Below, in pieces: positions 1 through 5,883 of a stretch of DNA of 17,297 nucleotides (position 1 is its first letter; each line of letters opens with the position of its first letter). The stretch is from contig JAKAHL010000007.1 of the NCBI GenBank assembly GCA_021815005.1, positions 1-17,297 of the forward strand, in the 5' to 3' direction. The notes under the pieces were generated by a model. It had not been told where the DNA came from and made no database searches. It saw nothing but the letters and a program-made list of their open reading frames with translations. The position numbers and the translations under genes were made by a program. This DNA comes from Chloroflexota bacterium. Lineage in GTDB: Bacteria; Chloroflexota; Limnocylindria; Limnocylindrales; CSP1-4.

Positions 1-261
1 CGGGGCCGGTGGCGGCGTCCCGAGCGGTGTCCGCGACGCGAGCGGTGTCGGCGTCCCGAGCGCGGGGGCCGTCGGCGACGACGCGCCCAGAGCGGGCGAC
101 GGCGAGGCGGCAGCCCCGGCGCCCGCACCGGGCGTCGCGCGCGCGCCATCGGTGCCACGGCCGTCGGCAACGAGGGCCTCCGCCACGGCGCCCCCACCAA
201 CGATCGCCGCCAAGGCGCCGACCGCCCCCAGCACGAACGAGCGGCGTGAGACTGGCTGCAT
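1..261 (-). CDS. Tat-exported protein, N-terminal part (cut by window edge)
   Basis: Reading leftward from an ATG at 261, 87 codons run without a stop to the window edge. The N-terminus has a twin-arginine motif (SRRSFVLGA, residues 5-13), a hydrophobic alanine/glycine/valine stretch (about residues 10-30) and an ALVA-type cleavage region, which together fit a Tat signal peptide. After this comes a low-complexity Ala/Pro/Ser/Thr linker. Near the edge it repeats a six-residue unit of the type TPL(G/A)(T/S)(P/R), encoded by imperfect 18-bp DNA repeats (positions 14-62). No Shine-Dalgarno is visible. TACACT lies 8 nt before the ATG, so the message may be leaderless. No functional domain lies inside the window and the role cannot be named. 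No cysteine follows the signal, so it is probably not a lipoprotein. Confidence 0.6.
   Translation of the reverse strand, partial: MQPVSRRSFVLGAVGALAAIVGGGAVAEALVADGRGTDGARATPGAGAGAAASPSPALGASSPTAPALGTPTPLASRTPLGTPPPAP
14..62 (-). repeat. Imperfect 18-bp tandem repeat inside the Tat-protein linker
   Basis: The 13-mer GGCGTCCCGAGCG at 14-26 recurs exactly at 50-62, 36 bp apart. A degenerate middle copy (CGCGACGCGAGCG, 32-44) gives an 18-bp period, and CGAGCGGTGTC also occurs twice. In the minus-strand reading frame this is the six-residue Thr-Pro-Leu repeat of the exported protein. It looks like a coding linker repeat that may vary in length, not a regulatory site. Confidence 0.5.
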
Positions 262-414
262 GGGCGCCGAGTGTAACCGGGAGTGCGCCAGGGCACATCG
301 GGCGGCGTCCAAGGCCGGCCGGACCTGCGCTGGCCCCCGCCTCCATTGCCCGGGGAAACGGTCCAAACGGACCTGCTGCGCGTCGGGAGCGGTTGATACA
401 TATGCTTCCGACAT
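262..414. other. Divergent intergenic region between the Tat protein and PadR genes
   Basis: This 153-bp gap separates two divergently read genes. It holds a small inverted repeat GGTCC-AAAC-GGACC at 360-373 and AAACGG twice (356-361 and 365-370). A -10-like TATGCT lies at 401-406 for the PadR gene, and TACACT (plus positions 270-275, read on the minus strand) for the Tat gene. No convincing -35 box was found for either direction. Confidence 0.4.
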
Positions 415-417
415 ATG
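398..417 (+). promoter_or_regulatory. Probable autoregulatory operator over the PadR-gene -10 box and start codon
   Basis: ACATATG occurs at 398-404 and again at 411-417. Because CATATG is its own reverse complement, the pair forms a dyad CATATG-N7-CATATG spanning 399-417. The left half overlaps the -10-like TATGCT (401-406) and the right half contains the proposed ATG of the regulator itself (415-417). PadR-family dimers commonly bind AT-rich dyads in their own promoters. These are also the most AT-rich bases in this otherwise very GC-rich region. Binding is inferred from position and symmetry only. Confidence 0.5.
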
Positions 418-867
418 GACGAGTTCAGCAACCAGGACTCCAACCCGGCGGGCGGGCCCCGCGGCCGAGGCTGGCGGCCAATGGGCCGTCGCCGCCGCTG
501 GCTCGAGCCGTTCGTGCTGGTGCTGATCGCGGACGGCACCTGCCACGGGTACGCGCTCGCGGCGCGCCTGGCGGACCTCGGCGTCGCGCCGGGGGCGCTC
601 GACGTGGGCGAGCTGTACCGGACCCTGCGCGAACTCGAGCTCGTGGGCCTCGTCGGCTCCTCGTGGGTGGTGCCCCAGGGCGGCGCGCGGCGGCGCGATT
701 ACGCCCTGACCGATGTCGGGTGGGCCCGCCTCGCCGAGTGGGAGGCGGTGATGCGCGAGCGGGCGCGCCTGGTGGGGGAATTCCTCGGCGCGGCAGGTCG
801 CGCGAGCGCCGCGCGTGCCGCCGCCTCGGAGACCGTGACGGACGCTCCGGCGGACGGGGGGACCTGA
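415..867 (+). CDS. PadR-family transcriptional regulator
   Basis: A 150-residue winged-helix regulator. The PadR core is visible: hydrophobic helix WLEPFVLVLIADG (about residues 28-40), CHGYALAARL (about 42-51), ELYRTLRELELVGLV (recognition helix region, about 66-80), then the wing with GGARRRDYALTDVGWARLAEW. A C-terminal helix for dimerisation ends in a variable tail. The start at 415 keeps the Gly/Arg-rich N-terminal extension often seen in this subgroup and places the gene 8 nt after TATGCT, with no Shine-Dalgarno, so it is probably leaderless. ATG 481 is an alternative start that would remove the extension. The next gene in the same direction is a NifX-like protein 157 nt on, a pairing I recall from other Chloroflexota and Actinobacteria. 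The effector is unknown. It probably represses its own promoter through the CATATG dyad. Confidence 0.88.
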   Translation: MDEFSNQDSNPAGGPRGRGWRPMGRRRRWLEPFVLVLIADGTCHGYALAARLADLGVAPGALDVGELYRTLRELELVGLVGSSWVVPQGGARRRDYALTDVGWARLAEWEAVMRERARLVGEFLGAAGRASAARAAASETVTDAPADGGT

Positions 868-1024
868 TGAGGCGCCTCCCCCGGGCTCCCCGCAGGACGT
901 CGCCCGGCACCACACCGCCTCGCGCCCGAGCCGCCGTCGGGCGGCCGGGACCCCAACCAGGATCACGGGCCGCCGAGGCCGCGCACCAGCGCGTCCCGCC
1001 AGCCCGGAGCACAGGAGTTCGCGC

Positions 1025-1420
1025 GTGAAGATCGCCATCGCCACCGAGGACGGCCACACCGTCAGCATGCACTTCGGCCGGGCGCCGTACTACGCGGTCC
1101 TGACCGTCGAGGGCGGGCAGATCGTCGCCCGCGAGCTGCGCTCCAAGTCCTCCCCGCACCTCGCCGGCGCGGCGGAGCCCGAGCGCGCGGAGGGCGAGGC
1201 GCACGGCATGGGCGCCGCATCGCACGCCCGCCACACCTCCATGGCCGCGGCAGTGGCCGACTGCGAGGCCATGATCGCCGGCGGCATGGGGCAGGGCGCC
1301 TACCAGAGCTTCGCCTCGCTGGGCATCCGCCCGGTCGTCACCGACGTCTCGGACGTGGACGCCGTGGCGCTGGGCTGGGCGGCCGGCACGCTCGTGGACC
1401 ACACGGAGCGCCTGCACTGA
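1025..1420 (+). CDS. NifX/NafY-like dinitrogenase FeMo-cofactor-binding domain protein
   Basis: A 131-residue single-domain protein of the Nitro_FeMo-Co family (Pfam PF02579; NifX, NafY and the NifB C-terminus). Visible features are the N-terminal strand KIAIATEDG, the HFGRAPYYAV segment (residues 16-25), and the core VADCEAMIAGGMGQGAYQSFASLGIRPVVTD (about 77-107). The start is GTG with AGGAG about 9 nt upstream. Between the second and third strands there is an insertion with H60, H67 and H70, which may help bind a metal cluster. Family members bind or carry iron-sulfur or FeMo cofactors. In organisms without nitrogenase the role is unclear, and no nitrogenase genes are in this window. It may be transcribed with the upstream PadR gene. 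Homology is secure, function is not. Confidence 0.85.
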   Translation: MKIAIATEDGHTVSMHFGRAPYYAVLTVEGGQIVARELRSKSSPHLAGAAEPERAEGEAHGMGAASHARHTSMAAAVADCEAMIAGGMGQGAYQSFASLGIRPVVTDVSDVDAVALGWAAGTLVDHTERLH

Positions 1421-1442
1421 CGCAACGGCGCGCCGCTTCGAC

Positions 1443-1463
1443 TCGCGGGAGGGGGGCCCGCGA
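1443..1463 (+). terminator. Possible hairpin terminator after the NifX-like gene
   Basis: TCGCGGG (1443-1449) and CCCGCGA (1457-1463) form a perfect 7-bp stem with a 7-nt G-rich loop, starting 23 nt after the stop codon. No T-run follows, as is usual in this very GC-rich sequence, so termination is only a possibility. Confidence 0.35.
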
Positions 1464-1503
1464 CGTCCTGCCAGGCGGGCGACGTCCTGCCGTGCGCTAG
1501 ACT
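1460..1503 (+). promoter_or_regulatory. Promoter-like region upstream of the tRNA-Gln-like element and glnS, with direct repeats
   Basis: TAGACT at 1498-1503 matches the TANNNT -10 form and lies 14 nt before the tRNA-like element. There is no good -35 box. In its place are two exact 13-bp copies of GCGACGTCCTGCC at 1460-1472 and 1479-1491, repeating every 19 bp, each containing the palindrome GACGTC. Direct repeats in this position are a typical activator or repressor arrangement, but no protein can be named. Confidence 0.45.
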
Positions 1504-1517
1504 TGCCGCCAGGTCGC

Positions 1518-1591
1518 TGATGCGTGGCTCATGGACGAGCGCCCGGTGCTGAGCCGGGAGGGCCGGAGTTCGAATCCCGGCGCGTCAGCCA
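1518..1591 (+). tRNA. tRNA-Gln (CUG)-like element with encoded CCA; non-canonical
   Basis: The cloverleaf can be drawn by hand. The acceptor stem is TGATGCG (1518-1524) with CGCGTCA (1581-1587), one G-U wobble. T8 and G9 follow. The D stem is GCTC/GAGC with loop ATGGAC, the anticodon stem is CCCGG/CCGGG with loop TGCTGAG, and the T loop is TTCGAAT. Discriminator G73 and CCA follow at 1588-1591. The anticodon CTG (1549-1551) reads CAG. U1-A72, G2-C71, G73, C34-U35-G36 and A37 match known glutamine identity bases, and the next gene is glnS. There are three oddities: position 33 is G instead of the almost invariant U, A1567 bulges out of the T stem, and the D loop is only 6 nt. It may be a real but unusual tRNA, a decayed pseudo-tRNA, or a tRNA mimic in the glnS leader. 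Confidence 0.5.
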
Positions 1592-1655
1592 ACTCCCCAG
1601 GGAGTGTGGTGCGCCCGACCGCGTGACGCGACTCCTCCCCCACCGGTAGCAGGAG
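1592..1655 (+). promoter_or_regulatory. glnS leader with mutually exclusive pairings reaching the Shine-Dalgarno
   Basis: Four short segments can pair alternately: A, ACTCCC (1592-1597, directly after the CCA); B, GGGAGT (1600-1605); C, ACTCCT (1631-1636); D, AGGAG (1651-1655, the glnS Shine-Dalgarno). A pairs with B. B also pairs with C (GGAGT/ACTCC). C also pairs with D (CTCCT/AGGAG). If A:B forms, C is free to hide the Shine-Dalgarno. If B:C forms, the Shine-Dalgarno is open. The pairings are visible in the sequence, but that they act as a switch is inference. Five- to six-base complements can arise by chance, and A:B would form a very tight loop. Confidence 0.35.
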
Positions 1656-1662
1656 CCGCGCC

Positions 1663-3357
1663 ATGAGCGAGCCGAACGCCGATAGCCCCGCCCCCGCCGC
1701 GGAGCGCCGCGACTTCATCCGCGACATCGTCGCCGCCGACATCGCTGCCGGCAGGATCAGCGCGCCCGTCACGCGGTTCCCGCCCGAGCCCAACGGCTAC
1801 CTCCACATCGGCCACGCCAAGTCCATCTGCCTCAACTTCGGGATCGCGGCCGAGTTCGGCGGGCACTGCAACCTGCGCTTCGACGACACCAACCCGGTCA
1901 AGGAGGAGCAGGAGTACATCGACTCGATCCAGGCGGACGTGCGCTGGCTCGGGTTCGACTGGGGCGAGAACCTGTTCCACGCCTCGGACTACTTCGAGCA
2001 GCTGTACGACTGGGCGCTCCACCTCATCCGCGCGGGCAAGGCCTACGTGGACGACCTCTCGGCCGACGAGATCCGCGAGACGCGCGGCACCCTCACCGAG
2101 CCGGGCACCGACTCGCCTCACCGAGGGCGGAGCGTCGAGGAGAACCTGGACCTGTTCGCTCGCATGCGCGCTGGCGAGTTCCCCAACGGCGCGCGCGTCC
2201 TGCGGGCCAGGATCGACATGGCCAGCCCCAACATCAACCTGCGCGACCCCGTCCTGTACCGGATCGTCCACGCCAGCCACCCGCGCACCGGGGACGCGTG
2301 GTGCATCTACCCGACCTACGACTACGCGCACGGCCAGAGCGACGCGATCGAGGGCGTCACCCACTCCATCTGCACGCTGGAGTTTGACGTCCACCGGCCG
2401 CTCTACGACTGGCTGATCGCGAGCCTGCCCGTCCCCCACGTCCCTCACCAGTACGAGTTCGCGCGCCTGTCGCTGACGTACACGGTCCTATCCAAGCGGT
2501 TCCTCCTGCGGCTCGTCAACGACGGCCGCGTCCGGGGCTGGGACGACCCGCGCATGCCCACCATCTCCGGCCTCCGCCGGCGCGGCTTCCCCGCCGAGGG
2601 GATCCGCAACTTCGCCACCGCGGTCGGCGTGGCGAAGGCCGACTCGATCCACGAGGTGGCGCTCCTCGAGCACCACGTCCGGGAGGTGCTCAACCGGGTC
2701 TCGCAGCGCCGCTTCGGCGTGCTCGACCCGGTCAAGGCGGTCGTCACCAACTTCCCCGAGGGCCTCGCGGAGACCATGGAGGTGGTCAACAACCCGGAAG
2801 ACCCGACGGCGGGCGAACGCCCGGTCGAGTTCAGCCGCGAGCTGTGGATCGAGCGGGACGACTTCATGGAGGTGCCCGCGCCCAAGTTCTTCCGCCTGGC
2901 GCCCGGCCGGGAGGTGCGCCTCCGGAACGCCTACTTCATCACCTGCGACGAGGTGGTCAAGGACGCGGACGGGCGCGTCACCGAGCTGCGCTGCACCTAC
3001 GACCCGGCCACGCGCGGCGGCGACTCGCCCGACGGTCGCCGGCCCAAGGCCACCCTGCACTGGGTCTCCGCGGCGCACGCGATCCCGGCCGAGATCCGCC
3101 TCTACGACTACCTCTTCACCCGCCCCGACCCGGGCGCCGACGGCCGCGACCTGCTCGAGGACCTCAACCCGGCGTCCGAGACGATCGTGCAGGGCTACGT
3201 GGAGCCGGCGCTGGCGGACGCGAAGCCCGGCGAGACCGTGCAGTTCGAGCGCCTGGGCTACTTCTGCGCCGACCCCGACTCGCGACCCGGCGCCCTGGTG
3301 TTCAACCGCACGCTTACGCTCAAGGACACCTGGGCGAAGGTCCAGGCGCGGGGGTAG
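1663..3357 (+). CDS. glnS: Glutaminyl-tRNA synthetase
   Basis: A 564-residue class I synthetase that charges tRNA-Gln with glutamine using ATP in the cytoplasm. The class I signatures are clear: [15 protein letters not shown] (residues 40-54, HIGH motif at 48-51) and VLSKR (275-279, the KMSKS equivalent). PPEPNGYLH is the glutaminyl form; bacterial GluRS has a different sequence here. The Rossmann catalytic half carries RFDDTNP and the [13 protein letters not shown] insertion region, and the C-terminal half (about 340-560) is the two-barrel anticodon-binding region. Length is close to the E. coli enzyme (about 554), with no extra YqeY-like domain. The start at 1663 is supported by AGGAG at 1651-1655. 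Most non-proteobacterial bacteria make Gln-tRNA by the GatCAB route instead, so a GlnRS here with a tRNA-Gln-like element just upstream suggests acquisition or special regulation. Confidence 0.97.
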   Translation: MSEPNADSPAPAAERRDFIRDIVAADIAAGRISAPVTRFPPEPNGYLHIGHAKSICLNFGIAAEFGGHCNLRFDDTNPVKEEQEYIDSIQADVRWLGFDWGENLFHASDYFEQLYDWALHLIRAGKAYVDDLSADEIRETRGTLTEPGTDSPHRGRSVEENLDLFARMRAGEFPNGARVLRARIDMASPNINLRDPVLYRIVHASHPRTGDAWCIYPTYDYAHGQSDAIEGVTHSICTLEFDVHRPLYDWLIASLPVPHVPHQYEFARLSLTYTVLSKRFLLRLVNDGRVRGWDDPRMPTISGLRRRGFPAEGIRNFATAVGVAKADSIHEVALLEHHVREVLNRVSQRRFGVLDPVKAVVTNFPEGLAETMEVVNNPEDPTAGERPVEFSRELWIERDDFMEVPAPKFFRLAPGREVRLRNAYFITCDEVVKDADGRVTELRCTYDPATRGGDSPDGRRPKATLHWVSAAHAIPAEIRLYDYLFTRPDPGADGRDLLEDLNPASETIVQGYVEPALADAKPGETVQFERLGYFCADPDSRPGALVFNRTLTLKDTWAKVQARG

Positions 3358-3359
3358 GC

Positions 3360-3372
3360 CGGGCGCCGCCCG
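3360..3372. terminator. Small hairpin between convergent glnS and oxidoreductase genes
   Basis: CGGGC (3360-3364) and GCCCG (3368-3372) form a 5-bp stem with a 3-nt loop in the 16-bp gap between two convergent genes. It could serve both directions. There is no T-run and the stem is short, so support is weak. Confidence 0.25.
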
Positions 3373-3373
3373 C

Positions 3374-4390
3374 TCAGACGTGCGGCGCCACGCCCTCGGC
3401 CAGCGCGGCCATCAGCTCGAGCTGGGCGTCGAGATCCAGCAGCGGGAAGTGGCTCCTCGCCACGAGCTCCACGGGGACGCCCGCCCGGCGGCGGACGCCG
3501 AGCAGCGCCTCCACCAGCTGGTCGGGGCTGCCCGCGTACGTGGCCCGGCCGCGCAGCAGGTCCGCGTCGGTGCGGTCGAGCGGCGGGGGCACGGCCGCCG
3601 GCAGCGGTCGGGACGCCGACGCCGCCAGGTCGCCGTACTTCCACTGCATCGCCCAAAGGGCCTCGCGGTAGAGCGCCATCGCACCGGCGGGCGAGGCGCC
3701 GGGCAGCAGGATCGAGTAGTGCACGAACCGGAACGTCGCCGGGTCGCGGCCGATGCGCTGGCACTCGTCGAGCACCCAGCCCACCTGGCGCGCGAACTCG
3801 TCGGCGGGCACGTTGGCGAAGATGCCGTCGGCGAGGCGCGCGGCCCGCCGGATGGCGGCCTCCGCCCCGCCGCCCACGAGCACCGGGATCGGCGACGGTG
3901 GGGTCGGCCGGACGCCCACGGCAGGGAACCGGTACACGGCGCCCTCGTGCGCGAACGGCTGGCCGGACCACGCCCGGGGCAGGATGGCGAGGATCTCCTC
4001 CATCGCCGCCCCGCGGCGCCGCGGGTCCGCACCCAGGCCGGCGAACTCGGGCTCGGCCCAGCCGAGGCCAAGCCCCAGGCGCAGTCGCCCGTGGCTGAGC
4101 AGCTGGACGGTCGCCGCGTCCTCGGCGAGGCGCAGCGGGTGGTGCAGCGGCGCCAGGATCACCCCGGTGCCGATGCCGATGCGCGAGGTGGCCTGCGCGA
4201 TCGCCGCCGACACGACCAGGAGCGAGGGCATGTACCCGTCGTCCGCGAAGTGGTGCTCGCTGGTCCAGACGGAGTCGAAGCCCAGCCGCTCGGCCTCCAC
4301 CGCCAGCCGGATCGTCTCGTCGTAGGCACGCGTCCAGTCCGTCTCGCCGGGCCGGAGCTGCGCGGACAGGAGGCCGAGGCCGAGGCCCAT
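3374..4390 (-). CDS. Luciferase-like (LLM class) flavin/F420-dependent oxidoreductase
   Basis: A 338-residue single-domain TIM-barrel protein of the bacterial luciferase-like family (PF00296). Typical landmarks are LAVEAERLGFDSVWTSEHHF (about residues 29-48), a conserved barrel strand SRIGIGTGVILAPLHHPLRLAEDAATVQLLSHGRLRLGLGLGW (about 68-110), and IPVLVGGGAEAAIRRAARLADGIF (about 167-190). The EHHF segment and the GRLRLGLGLGW strand are usual for LLM proteins that use F420 or FMN. The substrate cannot be deduced, and F420 use is inferred from family resemblance. GGGGAGGG lies just upstream of the ATG. The start is 12 nt after the stop of the HAD phosphatase gene, so the two are almost certainly one transcript. 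Confidence 0.9.
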   Translation of the reverse strand: MGLGLGLLSAQLRPGETDWTRAYDETIRLAVEAERLGFDSVWTSEHHFADDGYMPSLLVVSAAIAQATSRIGIGTGVILAPLHHPLRLAEDAATVQLLSHGRLRLGLGLGWAEPEFAGLGADPRRRGAAMEEILAILPRAWSGQPFAHEGAVYRFPAVGVRPTPPSPIPVLVGGGAEAAIRRAARLADGIFANVPADEFARQVGWVLDECQRIGRDPATFRFVHYSILLPGASPAGAMALYREALWAMQWKYGDLAASASRPLPAAVPPPLDRTDADLLRGRATYAGSPDQLVEALLGVRRRAGVPVELVARSHFPLLDLDAQLELMAALAEGVAPHV

Positions 4391-4402
4391 CGCCGCCCTC
4401 CC

Positions 4403-5182
4403 CTACACCAGCATGCCGGCGAGCTCGCCGACCGAGGCCGCCACCATCGACGGCAGGTACGGGTACCGCCCGACGTCGGCGGCCGCCGTGGACCCGGTGA
4501 GCACGAGCACGGTGAACATCCCGGCCTCCAGCCCGGACTTCACGTCGGTGTCCATCCGGTCGCCGATGACGCCCGACACCTCGGAGTGCGCGTCGAGCGC
4601 GTTGAGCGCGCTGCGCGCCATGAGCGGGTTCGGCTTGCCGACGAAGTACGGCGCGACGCCGGTCGCGGCGGTGATGAGCGCCGCCACGGCGCCGGTGGCG
4701 GGCACGGGTCCCTCGGTCGTGGGGCCCGACGGGTCCGGGTTGGTGGCGATGAAGCGCGCGCCCTCCCCCACCAGGCGGACGGCGCGCGTGACGCGCTCGA
4801 AGCTGTACGTGCGCGTCTCGCCGAGCACCACGTAGTCGGGCTCGCGCTCGGTCAGCGTGTAGCCGGCGTCGTGGAGCGCGGTGGTGAGGCCGGATTCGCC
4901 GATCACGAAGGCGGAGCCGCCGGGACGCTGGCGCCGCAGGAACCGCGCGGTGGCGAGCGCCGAGGTCCAGATGGACGCCTCCGGCACCTCGAGGCCGCTG
5001 GCGCGCAGGCGGGCCGAGAGGTCGCGGGGCGTGTACATCGAGTTGTTGGTCATCACCATGAACCGCATGCCGAGCTCGTCGAGACGGGCCAGGAAGGCGT
5101 CGGCGCCGGGGATGGCCGACTCCTCGTGGACGAGGACGCCGTCCATGTCCACGAGCCAGTTGCGGATTTCGGGCGGGATCAT
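4403..5182 (-). CDS. NagD-like HAD-superfamily phosphatase (HAD-IIA)
   Basis: A 259-residue HAD hydrolase. Motif I is DMDGVL (D12 nucleophile, D14 acid/base), motif II TNNS (45-48), motif III lysine in GKPNP (K183), and motif IV GDRMDTD (207-213, Mg-binding aspartates). The cap between motifs II and III and the sequence ATNPD (146-150) place it with the NagD/4-nitrophenylphosphatase class. Members remove phosphate from small sugar or nucleotide phosphates, but the actual substrate cannot be read from sequence. It is first gene of a two-gene operon with the LLM oxidoreductase. There is no Shine-Dalgarno, and TAGCAT lies 6 nt before the ATG (plus positions 5189-5194), so the message is probably leaderless. 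Confidence 0.92.
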   Translation of the reverse strand: MIPPEIRNWLVDMDGVLVHEESAIPGADAFLARLDELGMRFMVMTNNSMYTPRDLSARLRASGLEVPEASIWTSALATARFLRRQRPGGSAFVIGESGLTTALHDAGYTLTEREPDYVVLGETRTYSFERVTRAVRLVGEGARFIATNPDPSGPTTEGPVPATGAVAALITAATGVAPYFVGKPNPLMARSALNALDAHSEVSGVIGDRMDTDVKSGLEAGMFTVLVLTGSTAAADVGRYPYLPSMVAASVGELAGMLV

Positions 5183-5188
5183 GGGGCC

Positions 5189-5194
5189 ATGCTA
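5189..5194 (-). promoter_or_regulatory. -10-like box of the HAD/oxidoreductase operon (leaderless)
   Basis: On the minus strand TAGCAT is followed by 6 nt (GGCCCC) and then the ATG of the phosphatase gene. A TANNNT box at this distance would put the transcription start at or next to the start codon. No clear -35 box was seen. Confidence 0.45.
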
Positions 5195-5265
5195 CTGGCT
5201 CGCTCGTCAGCGCCGCATGAACAAAGCGTGAGCGGGGGCGCCGCCGATACGGCCTCCGGCCGCGG

Positions 5266-5271
5266 TACGCT
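5266..5271 (+). promoter_or_regulatory. -10-like box of the methyltransferase operon (leaderless)
   Basis: TACGCT is followed by CTGGCC and then the ATG at 5278, the same 6-nt spacing as in the divergent HAD gene and the MFS gene. There is no Shine-Dalgarno before this ATG. The two divergent promoters share a 95-bp gap (5183-5277) in which nothing else stands out. Confidence 0.45.
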
Positions 5272-5277
5272 CTGGCC

Positions 5278-5883
5278 ATGTCCGACACGCACTGGCCCGA
5301 CTACTACGCGGTGACCGTGGGTCGCCCCGCGTGGGGCACCACCGTAGATGCTGCCGAGCGCTTCGCGGCCGAGGACGGGCCAGGCGCTCCTGGGCGGCTG
5401 GCGGTGGACCTGGGCTGCGGCGCGGGGCGCGACGCGCGCGAGCTGCTCCGCCGCGGCTGGCGCGTGCTGGCGATGGACCGCGAGGCCGCGGCGATCGACG
5501 CCCTGATGACCGCCACGCCCGAGGCGGACCGGCCTCGGCTGCAGGGCGTCGTGGCCGATCTGGACGCGTTCGAGGTGCCGCCCTGCGACCTCGTGATCGC
5601 GAGCGTGAGCCTGCAGTTCCTGGCCCCGGACGCCTACGCGGCGATGTTCGGCCGGATCGCCGCCGCCCTGGCGCCCGGCGGCCGGTTCGCCGGCCTGCTG
5701 TACGGCGACCGCGACGAGTCCGCCACGGACCCGGCCTACACCTGCCCCTCGCCCGATGCCCTCCGCGGGTACCTGCGCGCCTTCGAGATCGAGGCGTGGT
5801 TCGAGCGCGAGGAGGACGGGAAGATGGCGCTGGGCGACCCGCACCACGTCCACCTCGTCGAGGTGGTGGCGCGCCGCCGATGA
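5278..5883 (+). CDS. Class I SAM-dependent methyltransferase
   Basis: A 201-residue Rossmann-fold methyltransferase. Motif I is VDLGCGAGRDA (residues 43-53), an acidic residue at the end of strand 2 is D67, the strand 3 region is VVADLDAF (91-98), motif IV is CDLVIASVSLQFL (103-115), and post-I helix/strand LAPGGRFAGLLYG follows (131-143). The N-terminal D-YY-TVGRP segment resembles TehB-like and related small-molecule methyltransferases. The acceptor is not predictable from sequence. Its stop codon overlaps the ATG of the acyl-CoA synthetase gene (ATGA at 5880-5883), so the two are translationally coupled. Whether they act in one pathway is unknown. Confidence 0.9.
   Translation: MSDTHWPDYYAVTVGRPAWGTTVDAAERFAAEDGPGAPGRLAVDLGCGAGRDARELLRRGWRVLAMDREAAAIDALMTATPEADRPRLQGVVADLDAFEVPPCDLVIASVSLQFLAPDAYAAMFGRIAAALAPGGRFAGLLYGDRDESATDPAYTCPSPDALRGYLRAFEIEAWFEREEDGKMALGDPHHVHLVEVVARRR

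Noticed and set aside
9..1028. Long open frame of 339 codons on the plus strand across the left end
   Set aside because: It is Arg/Pro/Ala-rich and unlike any family, overlaps the Tat-protein gene on the other strand and the PadR gene in another frame, and is explained by high GC giving few stop codons.
867..1028. Small 53-codon frame filling the gap between PadR and NifX-like genes, with ATG overlapping the PadR stop and stop overlapping the next GTG
   Set aside because: The overlaps look neat, but the peptide is a low-complexity Arg/Pro/Ala string with no Shine-Dalgarno of its own. It is the continuation of the 339-codon shadow frame.
3258..5314. Long frames on both strands across the oxidoreductase and phosphatase genes
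   Set aside because: The real genes there have full domain motifs. The other frames are His/Arg/Gly-rich shadows.
5331..5879. N-terminal extension of the acyl-CoA synthetase back to 5331
   Set aside because: That part runs in another frame through the methyltransferase gene and is Arg/Gly/Pro-rich. The ATGA overlap at 5880 marks the real start.
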